Of a DNA stretch of 38,909 nt, positions 17,117 through 24,919 are shown in pieces (the stretch's first letter is position 1; the number at the start of each line of letters is the position of its first letter). The stretch lies in contig JARUHP010000031.1 in assembly GCA_030005635.1 (NCBI GenBank), positions 1 to 38,909 on the forward strand, given 5' to 3'. Source of the DNA: Deltaproteobacteria bacterium IMCC39146 (lineage in GTDB: Bacteria > Desulfobacterota > Desulfuromonadia > Desulfuromonadales > BM103). Under the pieces are notes generated by a model. It worked only from the letters and a program-made list of their open reading frames with translations. It was not told where the DNA came from and did no database searches. A program made the position numbers and the translations under genes.

Positions 17117-17270
17117 TTTACCACGAAGGGCACGAAGAGGTTTATAAAAGTTCTGGAACCATTAGATTGTAATGTGTCCCTAGTTATAAAATGTCTTGGT
17201 TTTTGCTTTTGTCTAAACAGCAAAGAGCAGGTTTTGGTCTCTTCGTGAACTTCGTGTTCTTCGTGGTAAA
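17117..17270. repeat. Inverted-repeat element built of CACGAAGNN nonamers
   Basis: The left arm TTTACCACGAAGGGCACGAAGAG (17117-17139) is shown here only to describe its build: TTTAC, then two 9-bp units CACGAAGGG and CACGAAGAG. The right arm (17239-17270), read on the minus strand, is TTTAC followed by three units CACGAAGAA, CACGAAGTT, CACGAAGAG. The arms are inverted and enclose 99 bp of AT-rich sequence with no ORF. The element fills the 172-bp spacer between the dapF stop and the HAD start. It resembles dispersed intergenic repeats seen in many bacterial genomes, and matches the design of the element at 22231-22295. Confidence 0.8.
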
Positions 17271-17279
17271 TTACCTTTC

Positions 17280-18119
17280 TTATCTGGGAATATATTCTCC
17301 GCTAAAAACTTCCACTGCAGGGCCGGTCATAAAGACTTCGTTCTTACCATCCCATTCCATTTCCAGGTCTCCGCCGGTCAAGTGATTGAGCAGCTTGCCT
17401 TTGGTGCGGCCAGTCAGAACACCGGCCACGGTGACAGCTGAAGAGCCGGTACCGCAGGCCAGGGTCTCTCCGGAACCACGTTCCCAGGTACGCTGGCGAA
17501 CTTCATTCGGAGAGATGACCTCGACAAATTCGACGTTGATACGTTGAGGGAAGAGTTCGTGGTTCTCGATCGCGTAGCCGTAGCGTTTAACGGGAAAGTT
17601 CTCAACATCATCGACATAGATAACGCAGTGCGGGTTACCCATGGATACGCAGGTCACCTCGAAAGTACGATCAAGGATCTCCAGCTCCATGTTGATGACC
17701 TGCTCATGGGCCACTCCAACCATAGGGAGGTCGCCGCGCGTCAGGCGAGGAGGACCCATGTTGACCCGAACCTTGTCGATGTGTTCGTGCTTGTTCGGAT
17801 ACATGGTCAGCGGCAGGACGCCGGCACCGGTTTCCACCGTGATCTCGGTACGATCTACCAGGCCATGGTCAAAAGCATATTTTGCGACGCAACGGATGCC
17901 ATTGCCGCACATCTCTCCTTCGCTGCCATCGATATTGAACATGCGCATCTTCACGTCGGCCTTTTTCGAAGGCTCAATCAGGATCAGGCCGTCGCCGCCA
18001 ACACCAAAATTCCGGTTGCTGATTTCACGGGCCAGGTTTTCGGGGTCTTCGATGGTTTGCCTGAAGCAGTCAACATAGACGTAGTCGTTGCCGGCACCGT
18101 GCATTTTGACGAATTTCAT
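17280..18119 (-). CDS. dapF: Diaminopimelate epimerase
   Basis: 279 aa. Interconverts LL- and meso-diaminopimelate for lysine and peptidoglycan synthesis, without a cofactor. The two catalytic cysteines are visible: C71 in GEMCGNGIRC and C222 in LACGTGSSAV. Other signatures are MKFVKMHGAGNDYVYVD, FGVGGDGLI and VSMGNPHCV. The ATG at 18119 is preferred over a codon at 18131 because it follows GATGAGGTCAACT and gives the standard MKFxKMHGxGND start. It is the first gene of a minus-strand run, separated from the HAD gene by the repeat element at 17117-17270. Confidence 0.97.
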   Translation of the reverse strand: MKFVKMHGAGNDYVYVDCFRQTIEDPENLAREISNRNFGVGGDGLILIEPSKKADVKMRMFNIDGSEGEMCGNGIRCVAKYAFDHGLVDRTEITVETGAGVLPLTMYPNKHEHIDKVRVNMGPPRLTRGDLPMVGVAHEQVINMELEILDRTFEVTCVSMGNPHCVIYVDDVENFPVKRYGYAIENHELFPQRINVEFVEVISPNEVRQRTWERGSGETLACGTGSSAVTVAGVLTGRTKGKLLNHLTGGDLEMEWDGKNEVFMTGPAVEVFSGEYIPR

Positions 18120-18239
18120 AGTTGACCTCATCTATGAGTGAAGTATGAAGGGCTATTATAGGGGCAAAGGGAACCATCCACAACCGTCCATTGCCGATCG
18201 TCTCTTCTGTGCTAAGATTATATCTCTGAGGAGGAAATA

Positions 18240-18635
18240 ATGCCGCATTTACAATTTGAACTCAACTTCACCCCTGAACGTGAAGAAAAATCTGCTTTTG
18301 CCGATGCTGTTCGCGATCATTTTGCTTCAATCATGAGTACCGGTACCGATCATATCGGTATCACCTTCCGCTGCTATCATCATGATGACCTGATTTTTGG
18401 TCGTGCCGGTGATGATGGCCAGATCGCTTTTCTCAATGCTGATATACGATTGGGCAGGACTGCCGATCAGAAACGTCGGCTCGCCCTGGCAATTATGGAA
18501 GAAATAGGTGTGCGTTGGGGGCTGCCGAAGGAGCATATCTATATTGTTTATACCGAACATGATGGGCCGGATTTTCAGTTGAGTGATCGAGTGTTGCCTT
18601 CGTGGCAGACAGGAGAGGATCCACTGAAGGACTAG
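18240..18635 (+). CDS. Tautomerase/CHMI-superfamily-like small protein
   Basis: 131 aa, preceded by a very good site, GAGGAGGAAATA. The N-terminus MPHLQFELNF puts a proline at position 2, which becomes the catalytic N-terminal Pro after Met removal in 4-oxalocrotonate tautomerase/5-carboxymethyl-2-hydroxymuconate isomerase proteins. The rest (IAFLNADIRLGRTADQKRRLALAIMEEI, HIYIVYTEHDGPDF) fits the beta-alpha-beta pattern of that fold, including the helix rich in charged residues. No aromatic-degradation genes are nearby, so the substrate is unknown. Divergent from dapF. Confidence 0.65.
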   Translation: MPHLQFELNFTPEREEKSAFADAVRDHFASIMSTGTDHIGITFRCYHHDDLIFGRAGDDGQIAFLNADIRLGRTADQKRRLALAIMEEIGVRWGLPKEHIYIVYTEHDGPDFQLSDRVLPSWQTGEDPLKD

Positions 18636-18764
18636 GTGCCCTCTACCGGTGTGGGTTTGCAGTTTTCAGGACTTGCCACAAAAAGAACACAAGGCCATAA
18701 TGAAATCAGGCCATCGTGTTTCTGGACGGTCGGTGACTTTGTGAACCTTTCAAGGAGATAATTT

Positions 18765-18989
18765 ATGGCGTTCAACCTGAAAACCCGCCTCTGGCAAACC
18801 GGATCACTAGACTGGTGGGCCATGCTTGATAATGAAGATGTTTATCTTGGCAGTCGTGAGTTCCCGTTGCCTCCCGAAGAAGGGGATGAATGGCACGTCA
18901 AAAAAACTGGTGATCTTTTTAAAATTATCGACGGTGAAGTTTGCAAGCTTGGCAACAAGCCGTTTATGGGGGAAGAGTGGCTGAAATAA
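18765..18989 (+). CDS. Conserved-looking 74-aa protein of unknown function
   Basis: I do not recognise a family. The protein is 74 aa, tryptophan-rich and acidic, with WQTGSLDWWAMLDNEDVYL in the first half, a PLPPEEGDEWHV turn and a C-terminal GEVCKLGNKPFMGEEWLK. No signal peptide or membrane helix. It is very likely real: AAGGAGATAATTT precedes ATG and its last codons overlap the start of the metallo-hydrolase gene, giving tight coupling. The small beta-rich pattern could suit a binding module for the neighbour, but that is speculation. Confidence 0.7.
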   Translation: MAFNLKTRLWQTGSLDWWAMLDNEDVYLGSREFPLPPEEGDEWHVKKTGDLFKIIDGEVCKLGNKPFMGEEWLK

Positions 18990-19600
18990 TTCCGGAAATC
19001 ATCCAGATTCCGGTCGCCGGTGCCGATAATTTTTCTTATCTGGTGGTTTGTCCACAAAGCGGTAAGGCGCTAGGTGTTGACCCTGGAATCTCGCCGCAGA
19101 GCCTGCTCAGTGTTGTCAAGGATCGTGGCTTGACGCTGGAGGTGCTGGCTAACACCCACGGCCATGGTGACCACATTGCCGGTAATGGCGAGGTCCTCAG
19201 AGTGACGGGGGCGAAGTTGGCGGCAAACCCGATTGACGTTCCTTCTGCGGTGATTGCTTTGGAAGAGGGGAGCCAAATTCAGATAGGCTCACTCACGATC
19301 AAAGTTCTTCATACTCCCGGGCATACTCCCGGCGGGTTGGTTTTTAATCCGGCAGGAGCACTGATTACCGGAGATACCCTTTTTGTGACACGCTGCGGAC
19401 GAGCTGATTTCCCTGGCAGCGATCCGGAGGCAATGTACCGCAGTTTGTTGCGTTTGGCCGAGTATCCTCCTGAAACAAAGGTTTTCCCCGGCCATGATTA
19501 TGGGCCAAAACCGCAATCGACGATCGGCTTCGAGCGTGAGCACAACGAGTATATGAAATGCCCGAATTTGGAGAGTTTTATTAATCTCAGGATGGGTTGA
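18977..19600 (+). CDS. Metallo-beta-lactamase-fold hydrolase (glyoxalase II/ETHE1-like)
   Basis: 207 aa from GTG 18977. The metal-binding motif is THGHGDH (H61, H63, D65, H66), followed by LHTPGHTPGG with a third metal His, GDTLFVTRCGRADFPGSDPEAMYRSL with the bridging Asp, and VFPGHDYG with the last His. The GDTLF..CGRxDFPGSD segment is shared by glyoxalase II and persulfide dioxygenase (ETHE1) relatives; one cannot choose between them here. The GTG is preferred over an upstream ATG (18941) because GGGGGAAG precedes it and it overlaps the 74-aa gene by 13 bp. The stop codon lies inside a 14-bp tandem repeat. Confidence 0.82.
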   Translation: MAEIIPEIIQIPVAGADNFSYLVVCPQSGKALGVDPGISPQSLLSVVKDRGLTLEVLANTHGHGDHIAGNGEVLRVTGAKLAANPIDVPSAVIALEEGSQIQIGSLTIKVLHTPGHTPGGLVFNPAGALITGDTLFVTRCGRADFPGSDPEAMYRSLLRLAEYPPETKVFPGHDYGPKPQSTIGFEREHNEYMKCPNLESFINLRMG

Positions 19601-19631
19601 CAAGGATGGGTTGACAAGGATGGGTTGAAAG
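19590..19631 (+). repeat. 14-bp tandem repeat over the hydrolase stop codon
   Basis: Three head-to-tail copies of GGATGGGTTGACAA: 19590-19603 and 19604-19617 are identical, 19618-19631 ends AAAG. Each copy contains ATG GGT TGA, and the first TGA is the stop of the metallo-hydrolase gene. The core TGACAAGGATGGGT also occurs once at 36017-36030. Confidence 0.85.
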
Positions 19632-19712
19632 CTTGCGACGCGGGGCGTGGTCCGGTAGGCTTGAAGACGCACGCAACAACGCAAACTAAACTATTACAGC
19701 GGCCAATAAATG

Positions 19713-19748
19713 ATCGGCCGGAGGGCTCATGTCTCCGGCCGATTTTCT
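19713..19748 (+). terminator. Terminator between convergent genes
   Basis: ATCGGCCGGAG (19713-19723) and CTCCGGCCGAT (19733-19743) form a perfect 11-bp stem with a 9-nt loop, followed by TTTTCT on the plus strand. It ends the tautomerase-hydrolase transcript; the T-tract runs into the stop codon of the convergent DUF815 gene. Confidence 0.8.
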
Positions 19749-20634
19749 ATTCTTCAGCCTCCAACATATGCTGACCGAGCCAATGGCGTGCGAACTGCAG
19801 CGCTGTGCGACCACAGCGCTTGCTCTTTTCATGAGACCACTTGATCGCTGCACGAGCCATTTCATCATTCCATTGTGGCTCCACCTGATGTTCTAGACAG
19901 AGGCGAGCAATGGTTTTTTGCACAATCTCTAGGTAAAGCTCCTGTTTGAATACGTAGAAAGAGAGCCAGAGCCCGAAACGATCGGACAGGGATATTTTTT
20001 CCTCCACCGCTTCACCGTGATGAATTTCATCATGCACCATTTTGGCGCCGAGATTGTCAGTGTGGAACTCGGGGAGAAGATGCCTGCGATTGGAGGTCAC
20101 GTAGATCAAGACGTTCTTTGGTGACGCGTAGACCGAGCCATCGAGGACACTTTTGAGAATCTTGTAGCCCGGATCGTCGGGTTCGAAGGAGAGGTCGTCG
20201 CAGAGGATGATGTAGCGGTAAGGCAATTTGCTGATCTGCGCGAAGATATCGGGCAGATAATCAAGGTCGTGCTTGTCGACCTGTATAATCCGCAAGCCAG
20301 AATCCACGTACTTGTTGAGCAAAGCTCTGACCACTGAGGATTTGCCGGTACCGCGCGAGCCCCAGAGCAAGACGTTGTTGGCAGGATAGCCTTTAAGAAA
20401 CTGCCGGGTGTTCTTCTCCAGAACTGTTTTTTGACGATCAATGCCGACCAGATCGTCGAGATCGGTTTCGTCTATATCCTCGATCGCCTCCAGGTAGCCG
20501 GCAAAGGAGTGCCTGCGCCAGTTGGCTGCTGCAGTCTCTTTCCAGTCAATCGGTTCAATCGCTTTCGGCAGGAGTTGCTCCACTGAGGAAAGAACGCGCT
20601 CCAACTGTTCGACGACTTCCGGTTTCAGGTTCAT
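19747..20634 (-). CDS. DUF815-family P-loop ATPase
   Basis: 295 aa. The Walker A is NVLLWGSRGTGKSSVV, the Walker B is YIILCDDLSFE, and a sensor-1-like VTSNRRHLLPEF follows. The segment DLDDLVGIDRQKTVLEKNTRQFLKGYPANN is the characteristic lead-in of DUF815 proteins, AAA+-like ATPases of unknown function found in many proteobacteria. The C-terminus holds a helical lid (CGRTALQFARHWLG). The start follows GAGGG with good spacing. It lies 37 bp downstream of the malonyl-CoA decarboxylase gene and is probably cotranscribed with it; no functional tie is known to me. Confidence 0.88.
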   Translation of the reverse strand: MNLKPEVVEQLERVLSSVEQLLPKAIEPIDWKETAAANWRRHSFAGYLEAIEDIDETDLDDLVGIDRQKTVLEKNTRQFLKGYPANNVLLWGSRGTGKSSVVRALLNKYVDSGLRIIQVDKHDLDYLPDIFAQISKLPYRYIILCDDLSFEPDDPGYKILKSVLDGSVYASPKNVLIYVTSNRRHLLPEFHTDNLGAKMVHDEIHHGEAVEEKISLSDRFGLWLSFYVFKQELYLEIVQKTIARLCLEHQVEPQWNDEMARAAIKWSHEKSKRCGRTALQFARHWLGQHMLEAEE

Positions 20635-20671
20635 TACTGGCCCTCATTTAAAGAAGCATAAAAATAACAGG

Positions 20672-22165
20672 TTATGATTGCTCGGCATCTGTGGCGCTGT
20701 TGCTGCGCCCGATTGGTAGCAGCCGACGCAAACGGTTCAACTGCCCCTGCTCGTCATCCTCCTCGCGCAACAGGTTGCGAACCCGCGACGCTGAGGCGAT
20801 TACCTTGCTGGCGGCATAAGACTCGATGTTTTTCTCTATCTCCTTGAGTTGATAGAGATAGTTGACCATCAGGCCGCAGGATTCCTGCAGTCCCTTTGCT
20901 GAGGTGTCGCCCAGCCAGTTAAGCCTCTCGATACGGGCACCATTGCCGAGGTGAAAGCGGGCGACCGGATCGACCGGGGCCTGGTCTTTTTCACGGAGCT
21001 CGTGCAGGTAACGTGCACAGAGGGAAAGCAAAGGCTCTTCCAGAAGGTCTGCAACCTCCGGGTTCTCCCACCACAGGGGAGCATTGAAAACAGCCTCCGG
21101 ATCAGCTGCCACCTTGAGCAACCCTGCTGCTTCGGTCAGAGCCTGAAGTGCAGTCTCCTGCTCTGCTGAGCTCACGTCCTGCTCGAAATAAGAGAGCAGC
21201 CAACGACGGAAGCCGGGGATAGGTGACAGGGTTGAAAAGGTTTTCAGGCTTGGCAGTTGCTGGCGTAGACTGGTGACAACCTGCTTGATCAGGAAGGGGC
21301 CGAAGCTGATCCCCTGTAGCCCCTTCTGGGTGTTCGAGATCGAGTAGAAGATTGCGGTATTCGCTTCTTCTGCAACTGTTTCTGGGGCGCTTTCATCAAG
21401 CAGTTCCTGGACGCTGGTGGCCAGGCCGTCAACCAGCGCGACTTCGATAAAGATCAGTGGTTCATCGGACATGCCGGGGTGAAAGAAAGCGTAGCAACGG
21501 CGATCAGACTCAAGGCGGTTGTGCAGGTCAGACCATGAATTGATGGCGTGCACTGCTTCGTAGGCCATGAGTTTTTCCAGTAAGGCCGCAGGGCTCTGCC
21601 AGCTGATCCGTTGCACGCTCAGGAAGCCAACATCGAACCAACTGGCCAACAGATATTTCAGTTCGCGATCAAGGACGGCCAGTTGTGGTTGAGATGTGCG
21701 AAAGGCCAGAACCTCCGCCCGCAAATCGACCAGGAATTTGATCCCTTCGGGCAGGCCATTAAACTGTGTCAGCAGCTGTTGCTGTGGCGAGATGAGCGCT
21801 TCACGCATGCGGCCGGCAACTTTCTGAAAACTCTGGTCGTCTGCCGTTTCAAGGAGTTTTCTTGCCGTGGTCTTGACCACCTCGCGGTCGACAGAAAAGT
21901 TGTCTACCAGGGTTGCAAGAAAATTCCTGCGTCCTGTTTCACTTAACGTCAAGTAGAGCTCACCGAGGACAGCGGCACGCTGGCGCGCCGAAACTTCTCC
22001 ACCGCGGGCGCTCAGGCACTCCTCCATGAGGTGTTTGACCCGCTCGGCGTCTGCAGAGGGCAGGTCACGATCAACCTTGGGGAGTCTATTAAGAGCGTCC
22101 GCACCGAGGATACCGCCCCAGGCGCGGCGAAGGTGCTCCCAACCAAAGGAAAAACGGGAATTCAT
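20672..22165 (-). CDS. Malonyl-CoA decarboxylase
   Basis: 497 aa. It converts malonyl-CoA to acetyl-CoA and CO2. The two-domain family layout is visible: a helical N-terminal half and a GNAT-like C-terminal half with AFFHPGMSDEPLIFIEVAL, AIFYSISNTQKGLQGISFG, FSTLSPIPGFRRWL (catalytic Ser region) and ARFHLGNGARIERLNWLGD (catalytic His region), then SCGLMVNYLY. ATG 22165 with AAGGAG seven bases ahead is preferred over an adjacent in-frame TTG. No malonyl-CoA synthetase or malonate transporter lies nearby, so the enzyme may control malonyl-CoA level rather than serve malonate growth. Confidence 0.93.
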   Translation of the reverse strand: MNSRFSFGWEHLRRAWGGILGADALNRLPKVDRDLPSADAERVKHLMEECLSARGGEVSARQRAAVLGELYLTLSETGRRNFLATLVDNFSVDREVVKTTARKLLETADDQSFQKVAGRMREALISPQQQLLTQFNGLPEGIKFLVDLRAEVLAFRTSQPQLAVLDRELKYLLASWFDVGFLSVQRISWQSPAALLEKLMAYEAVHAINSWSDLHNRLESDRRCYAFFHPGMSDEPLIFIEVALVDGLATSVQELLDESAPETVAEEANTAIFYSISNTQKGLQGISFGPFLIKQVVTSLRQQLPSLKTFSTLSPIPGFRRWLLSYFEQDVSSAEQETALQALTEAAGLLKVAADPEAVFNAPLWWENPEVADLLEEPLLSLCARYLHELREKDQAPVDPVARFHLGNGARIERLNWLGDTSAKGLQESCGLMVNYLYQLKEIEKNIESYAASKVIASASRVRNLLREEDDEQGQLNRLRRLLPIGRSNSATDAEQS

Positions 22166-22230
22166 CAAAAAGCTCCTTCTGGCAATGAACGACCTCCTGG
22201 TTGACTGCGGGGTCGCAACAAATAAAATCT

Positions 22231-22295
22231 TTCACCACAGATGGATACAGAGAAAAGCCAAGGCATTTTGATTCTCTCTGTGTCCTCTGTGGCTC
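22231..22295. repeat. Inverted-repeat element built of CACAGAGNN nonamers
   Basis: Left side CACCACAGATGGATACAGAG (22233-22252), right side TCTCTGTGTCCTCTGTGG (22275-22292). Read on the minus strand the right arm is CCACAGAGGACACAGAGAG, i.e. tandem 9-bp CACAGAGNN units; the left arm is a degenerate copy in the opposite direction. Together they form a long imperfect hairpin around a 22-nt AT-rich loop. It lies in the 196-bp spacer between the DUF445 stop and the malonyl-CoA decarboxylase start; the rest of that spacer shows nothing else. Confidence 0.75.
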
Positions 22296-22361
22296 AAGTG
22301 AGAGAAGCGAACGGGTGGTGCAATAGCTTTTAGCCCTTATCTATAATCACGGACACTGAAT

Positions 22362-23957
22362 TCAAGCCAACCACAAAACAGCGAGGTTGATCAAGCCGAT
22401 TAGAAAACCGAGCACGGCGCCGAACAGGTTGATGTACTTGAACTGTTCCTTCATGATCCCCATCAGTAAATCTTCAACCTGCAGTATGTCGAGTTGGTTG
22501 ACCTTTTCTTCCACCATGCGGGTTACGTTGAGGGTTTCGATCAGCGGCGGCACCTCTTTCTGCAAGACATCACCGACCTGGCGGTAGAGGCCTTCTTCAA
22601 GCTCTTCCAGAACATCGGCAGGCAAGCGTTCAGCCAAACGTCCCAGGGGCTTCTCAAAGATCCAGGCCTCGAGCTTCTCTTTGATTACGGTGTCAATCGC
22701 ATTGGCCGCTTCAACGGAGCGGGCCAGGGTAAGGAGACGCTCAACCAGATCATTTTGCACCTGTTCCATGCCGCCTTCAGGAAGGTTCTCATCGAGCAGG
22801 CTACGAAAAGAACGGTCCTTGACCCGATGCAAGCCTTTGTCAGCAAAACCGAGTAAAAGCTCCGTTGTTCGCCGACTCTGCACCGCTGCGACCGAGCGCT
22901 CGCTGAGATACCGCCTGGCCCCGGCAACTTTTTCGTAGGGAGCCTTTTCCAGGAAACCGCTGACAGGCTTGTCGAGAAGCCCCTCAAGTCGCTCTCGAAG
23001 CATGCCGGCAACCTGTTGCTGGGTCTTTTCTTCACGTAGCCAGTGCGAGAGTTCCTCCCCGGCTTTGTCGATGAACTCGGGAACACGGTCGTAAATCTTG
23101 TCCAGGTCGACAAACCCGCTCAAGAGGCCGGCGAGACCGCCGAGAGAATCGAGAAAGGTGTCGATCCCCTGACGGGCACGTTCCACCAGTCGTTGTCGAA
23201 AATCGGGATCGTAGAGCATGCCACCGAAACGCTCAAGCAGAGGTGGTACTTCCTTTTCGAGCTGCTGGAGGAGGACTTCGACCAAATCCTTTGGCAAGAA
23301 GTCGCGCACTGAACGCTCGCTCTGTAGCAGCCGTTCGAGGCGGTCTTCAACAAAGCGCTCAACCGCCCCGGCCGTTGTGTCCGAGTTCAGGATCGTGGTC
23401 ACACGTGTGTCGAGGTGACTCTGCAGTTTTTGGTAACGTTCCGGGGTCAGGAAACTTTCCAGGTCGCGGGCCAAAAGGGCATCGCCTTTTTCCTGAATGA
23501 AGCTACGTAGCTGTGCTTCAAAAGCATTGCTTGCCAGGTAGTCGGTAATCGCTGCAACCGCTTTCACCCGCAGAGCAGAAACCAGCTCACGGAAACGGCG
23601 TTGGTAATTTTCCGGCACCAGGGTGTCGAGGGAACCGAGCTCGCGCGAGAGAAAGGTCTGTAGCTTGTCATTGACGGCACTCTTTAGTTCACGCTGAAAG
23701 GCGGGCTTTTCGAGGGTCTGGCGAACATCATCAGCCGTCAGGAGATGGGCCCCGACCATTTCACCCATGCGCTGCGCAAGTTCACCGCGCTTGGACGGAA
23801 TAATCCCCGGGGTCAGCGGCAGACGCACGCCGAACAGACGCCATGGTCGCAAGGGACGAAAGAGCATGCGAATGGCGATGAAGTTTGTCACATAGCCGAT
23901 CAGCGCGCCAAGCAGGGGCGGCACCAGCCAGGGCAACCAGGAAATAGTTTCTAACAT
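22362..23957 (-). CDS. DUF445 (YheB/YjiN-type) membrane-anchored protein
   Basis: 531 aa. The N-terminus holds a membrane helix with the family signature GALIGYVTNFIAIRMLFRP, followed by TPGIIPSKRGELAQRMGEMVGAHLLT, both hallmarks of DUF445. The middle ~430 residues are almost wholly helical and charged (long coiled-coil-like arrays), and the C-terminus ends with a second helix FGAVLGFLIGLINLAVLWLA. This gives a protein tethered at both ends with a large soluble part between. Function is unknown for the family. The start site is weak (GTGAGAAAAAT). It is divergent from hslO. Confidence 0.9.
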   Translation of the reverse strand: MLETISWLPWLVPPLLGALIGYVTNFIAIRMLFRPLRPWRLFGVRLPLTPGIIPSKRGELAQRMGEMVGAHLLTADDVRQTLEKPAFQRELKSAVNDKLQTFLSRELGSLDTLVPENYQRRFRELVSALRVKAVAAITDYLASNAFEAQLRSFIQEKGDALLARDLESFLTPERYQKLQSHLDTRVTTILNSDTTAGAVERFVEDRLERLLQSERSVRDFLPKDLVEVLLQQLEKEVPPLLERFGGMLYDPDFRQRLVERARQGIDTFLDSLGGLAGLLSGFVDLDKIYDRVPEFIDKAGEELSHWLREEKTQQQVAGMLRERLEGLLDKPVSGFLEKAPYEKVAGARRYLSERSVAAVQSRRTTELLLGFADKGLHRVKDRSFRSLLDENLPEGGMEQVQNDLVERLLTLARSVEAANAIDTVIKEKLEAWIFEKPLGRLAERLPADVLEELEEGLYRQVGDVLQKEVPPLIETLNVTRMVEEKVNQLDILQVEDLLMGIMKEQFKYINLFGAVLGFLIGLINLAVLWLA

Positions 23958-24046
23958 ATTTTTCTCACTATCGATGTCATCACAAGCTTTACCGGCGCCT
24001 GGCTTTCAGCTAAGATTCCGGTCTTTACTTCTAAGGAGTTGTTCTT

Positions 24047-24919
24047 ATGTCTGATCATATGATTCGTGTCCTGACTCTCGATGGCGCCATCCGCGTCAGC
24101 GTCGCCTCAACCACAGCGCTGGTCGAGGAAGTCTGTCGTCGACAGCAGACGGATCCGACCGCCAGCGTCGCTATCGGTCGTCTGACTACAGCTGCGGCCT
24201 TGATGGGCAGCCTGCTCAAGGGCCAGCAACGGGTCGGGCTGACGATTGAAGGTAATGGGCCTTTGCAACGGTTGCAGGCTGAGACCGATGCTCATGGTCA
24301 GGTACGGGCAACCCTCAAGGTGGCATCAGCAGGCCTGCCGCCGCGTGATGGGCGGTTCGATGTCGCAGGAGCCATTGGCCACGCCGGACTCCTGCACGTC
24401 GTCAAGGACCTTGACCTGAAAGAACATTACCGCGGCACGGTGCAGCTGGTCAGCAGCGAGATCGCTGAAGATCTGGCGTATTATTTCACCACCTCGGAGC
24501 AAACACCGTCAAGCGTCGCCTTGGGCGTCGAACTGGGTCAGAACGCTGAAGTGGTCGCGGCCGGAGGTTTCCTGCTGCAACTAATGCCCGAAGCTGATGA
24601 CAGCATGGTCGACCGTCTCACCGAACGTCTCGCCAAGATGTCGCCTACCACGACTATGCTCAGCCAGGGACTGACGCCTGAAGCGATCGCAGCATGCATC
24701 CTTGAGGACTTTCCTTATCAGCTTCTCGGCAGCACGGAGCTGAAATTCTCCTGCAGCTGCAGCCAGCGGCAAACCCTTAACCTGCTGCGCAGCCTCGGCG
24801 CCGAAGAACTGGACCGGTTGATCGAGGAAGATAACGAGGCCTCTGTGACTTGCGAATACTGCAAAGAAGTCTACACCGTAAAAGGTGACATCTTGCAGGA
24901 AATCAGGGCGAGTCTTTGA
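24047..24919 (+). CDS. hslO: Redox-regulated chaperone Hsp33
   Basis: 290 aa. Hsp33 is a cytoplasmic holdase switched on by oxidation of a zinc-bound four-Cys centre. Those cysteines are visible near the C-terminus as KFSCSCSQ (CxC) and TCEYCKEVY (CxxC). The N-terminal core shows GRLTTAAALMGSLLKGQQRVGLTIEGNGPL and YYFTTSEQTPSSVALGVEL. Length is normal. The start follows TAAGGAGTTGTTCTT. The last 17 bp overlap the 3' end of a convergent gene. Confidence 0.97.
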   Translation: MSDHMIRVLTLDGAIRVSVASTTALVEEVCRRQQTDPTASVAIGRLTTAAALMGSLLKGQQRVGLTIEGNGPLQRLQAETDAHGQVRATLKVASAGLPPRDGRFDVAGAIGHAGLLHVVKDLDLKEHYRGTVQLVSSEIAEDLAYYFTTSEQTPSSVALGVELGQNAEVVAAGGFLLQLMPEADDSMVDRLTERLAKMSPTTTMLSQGLTPEAIAACILEDFPYQLLGSTELKFSCSCSQRQTLNLLRSLGAEELDRLIEEDNEASVTCEYCKEVYTVKGDILQEIRASL

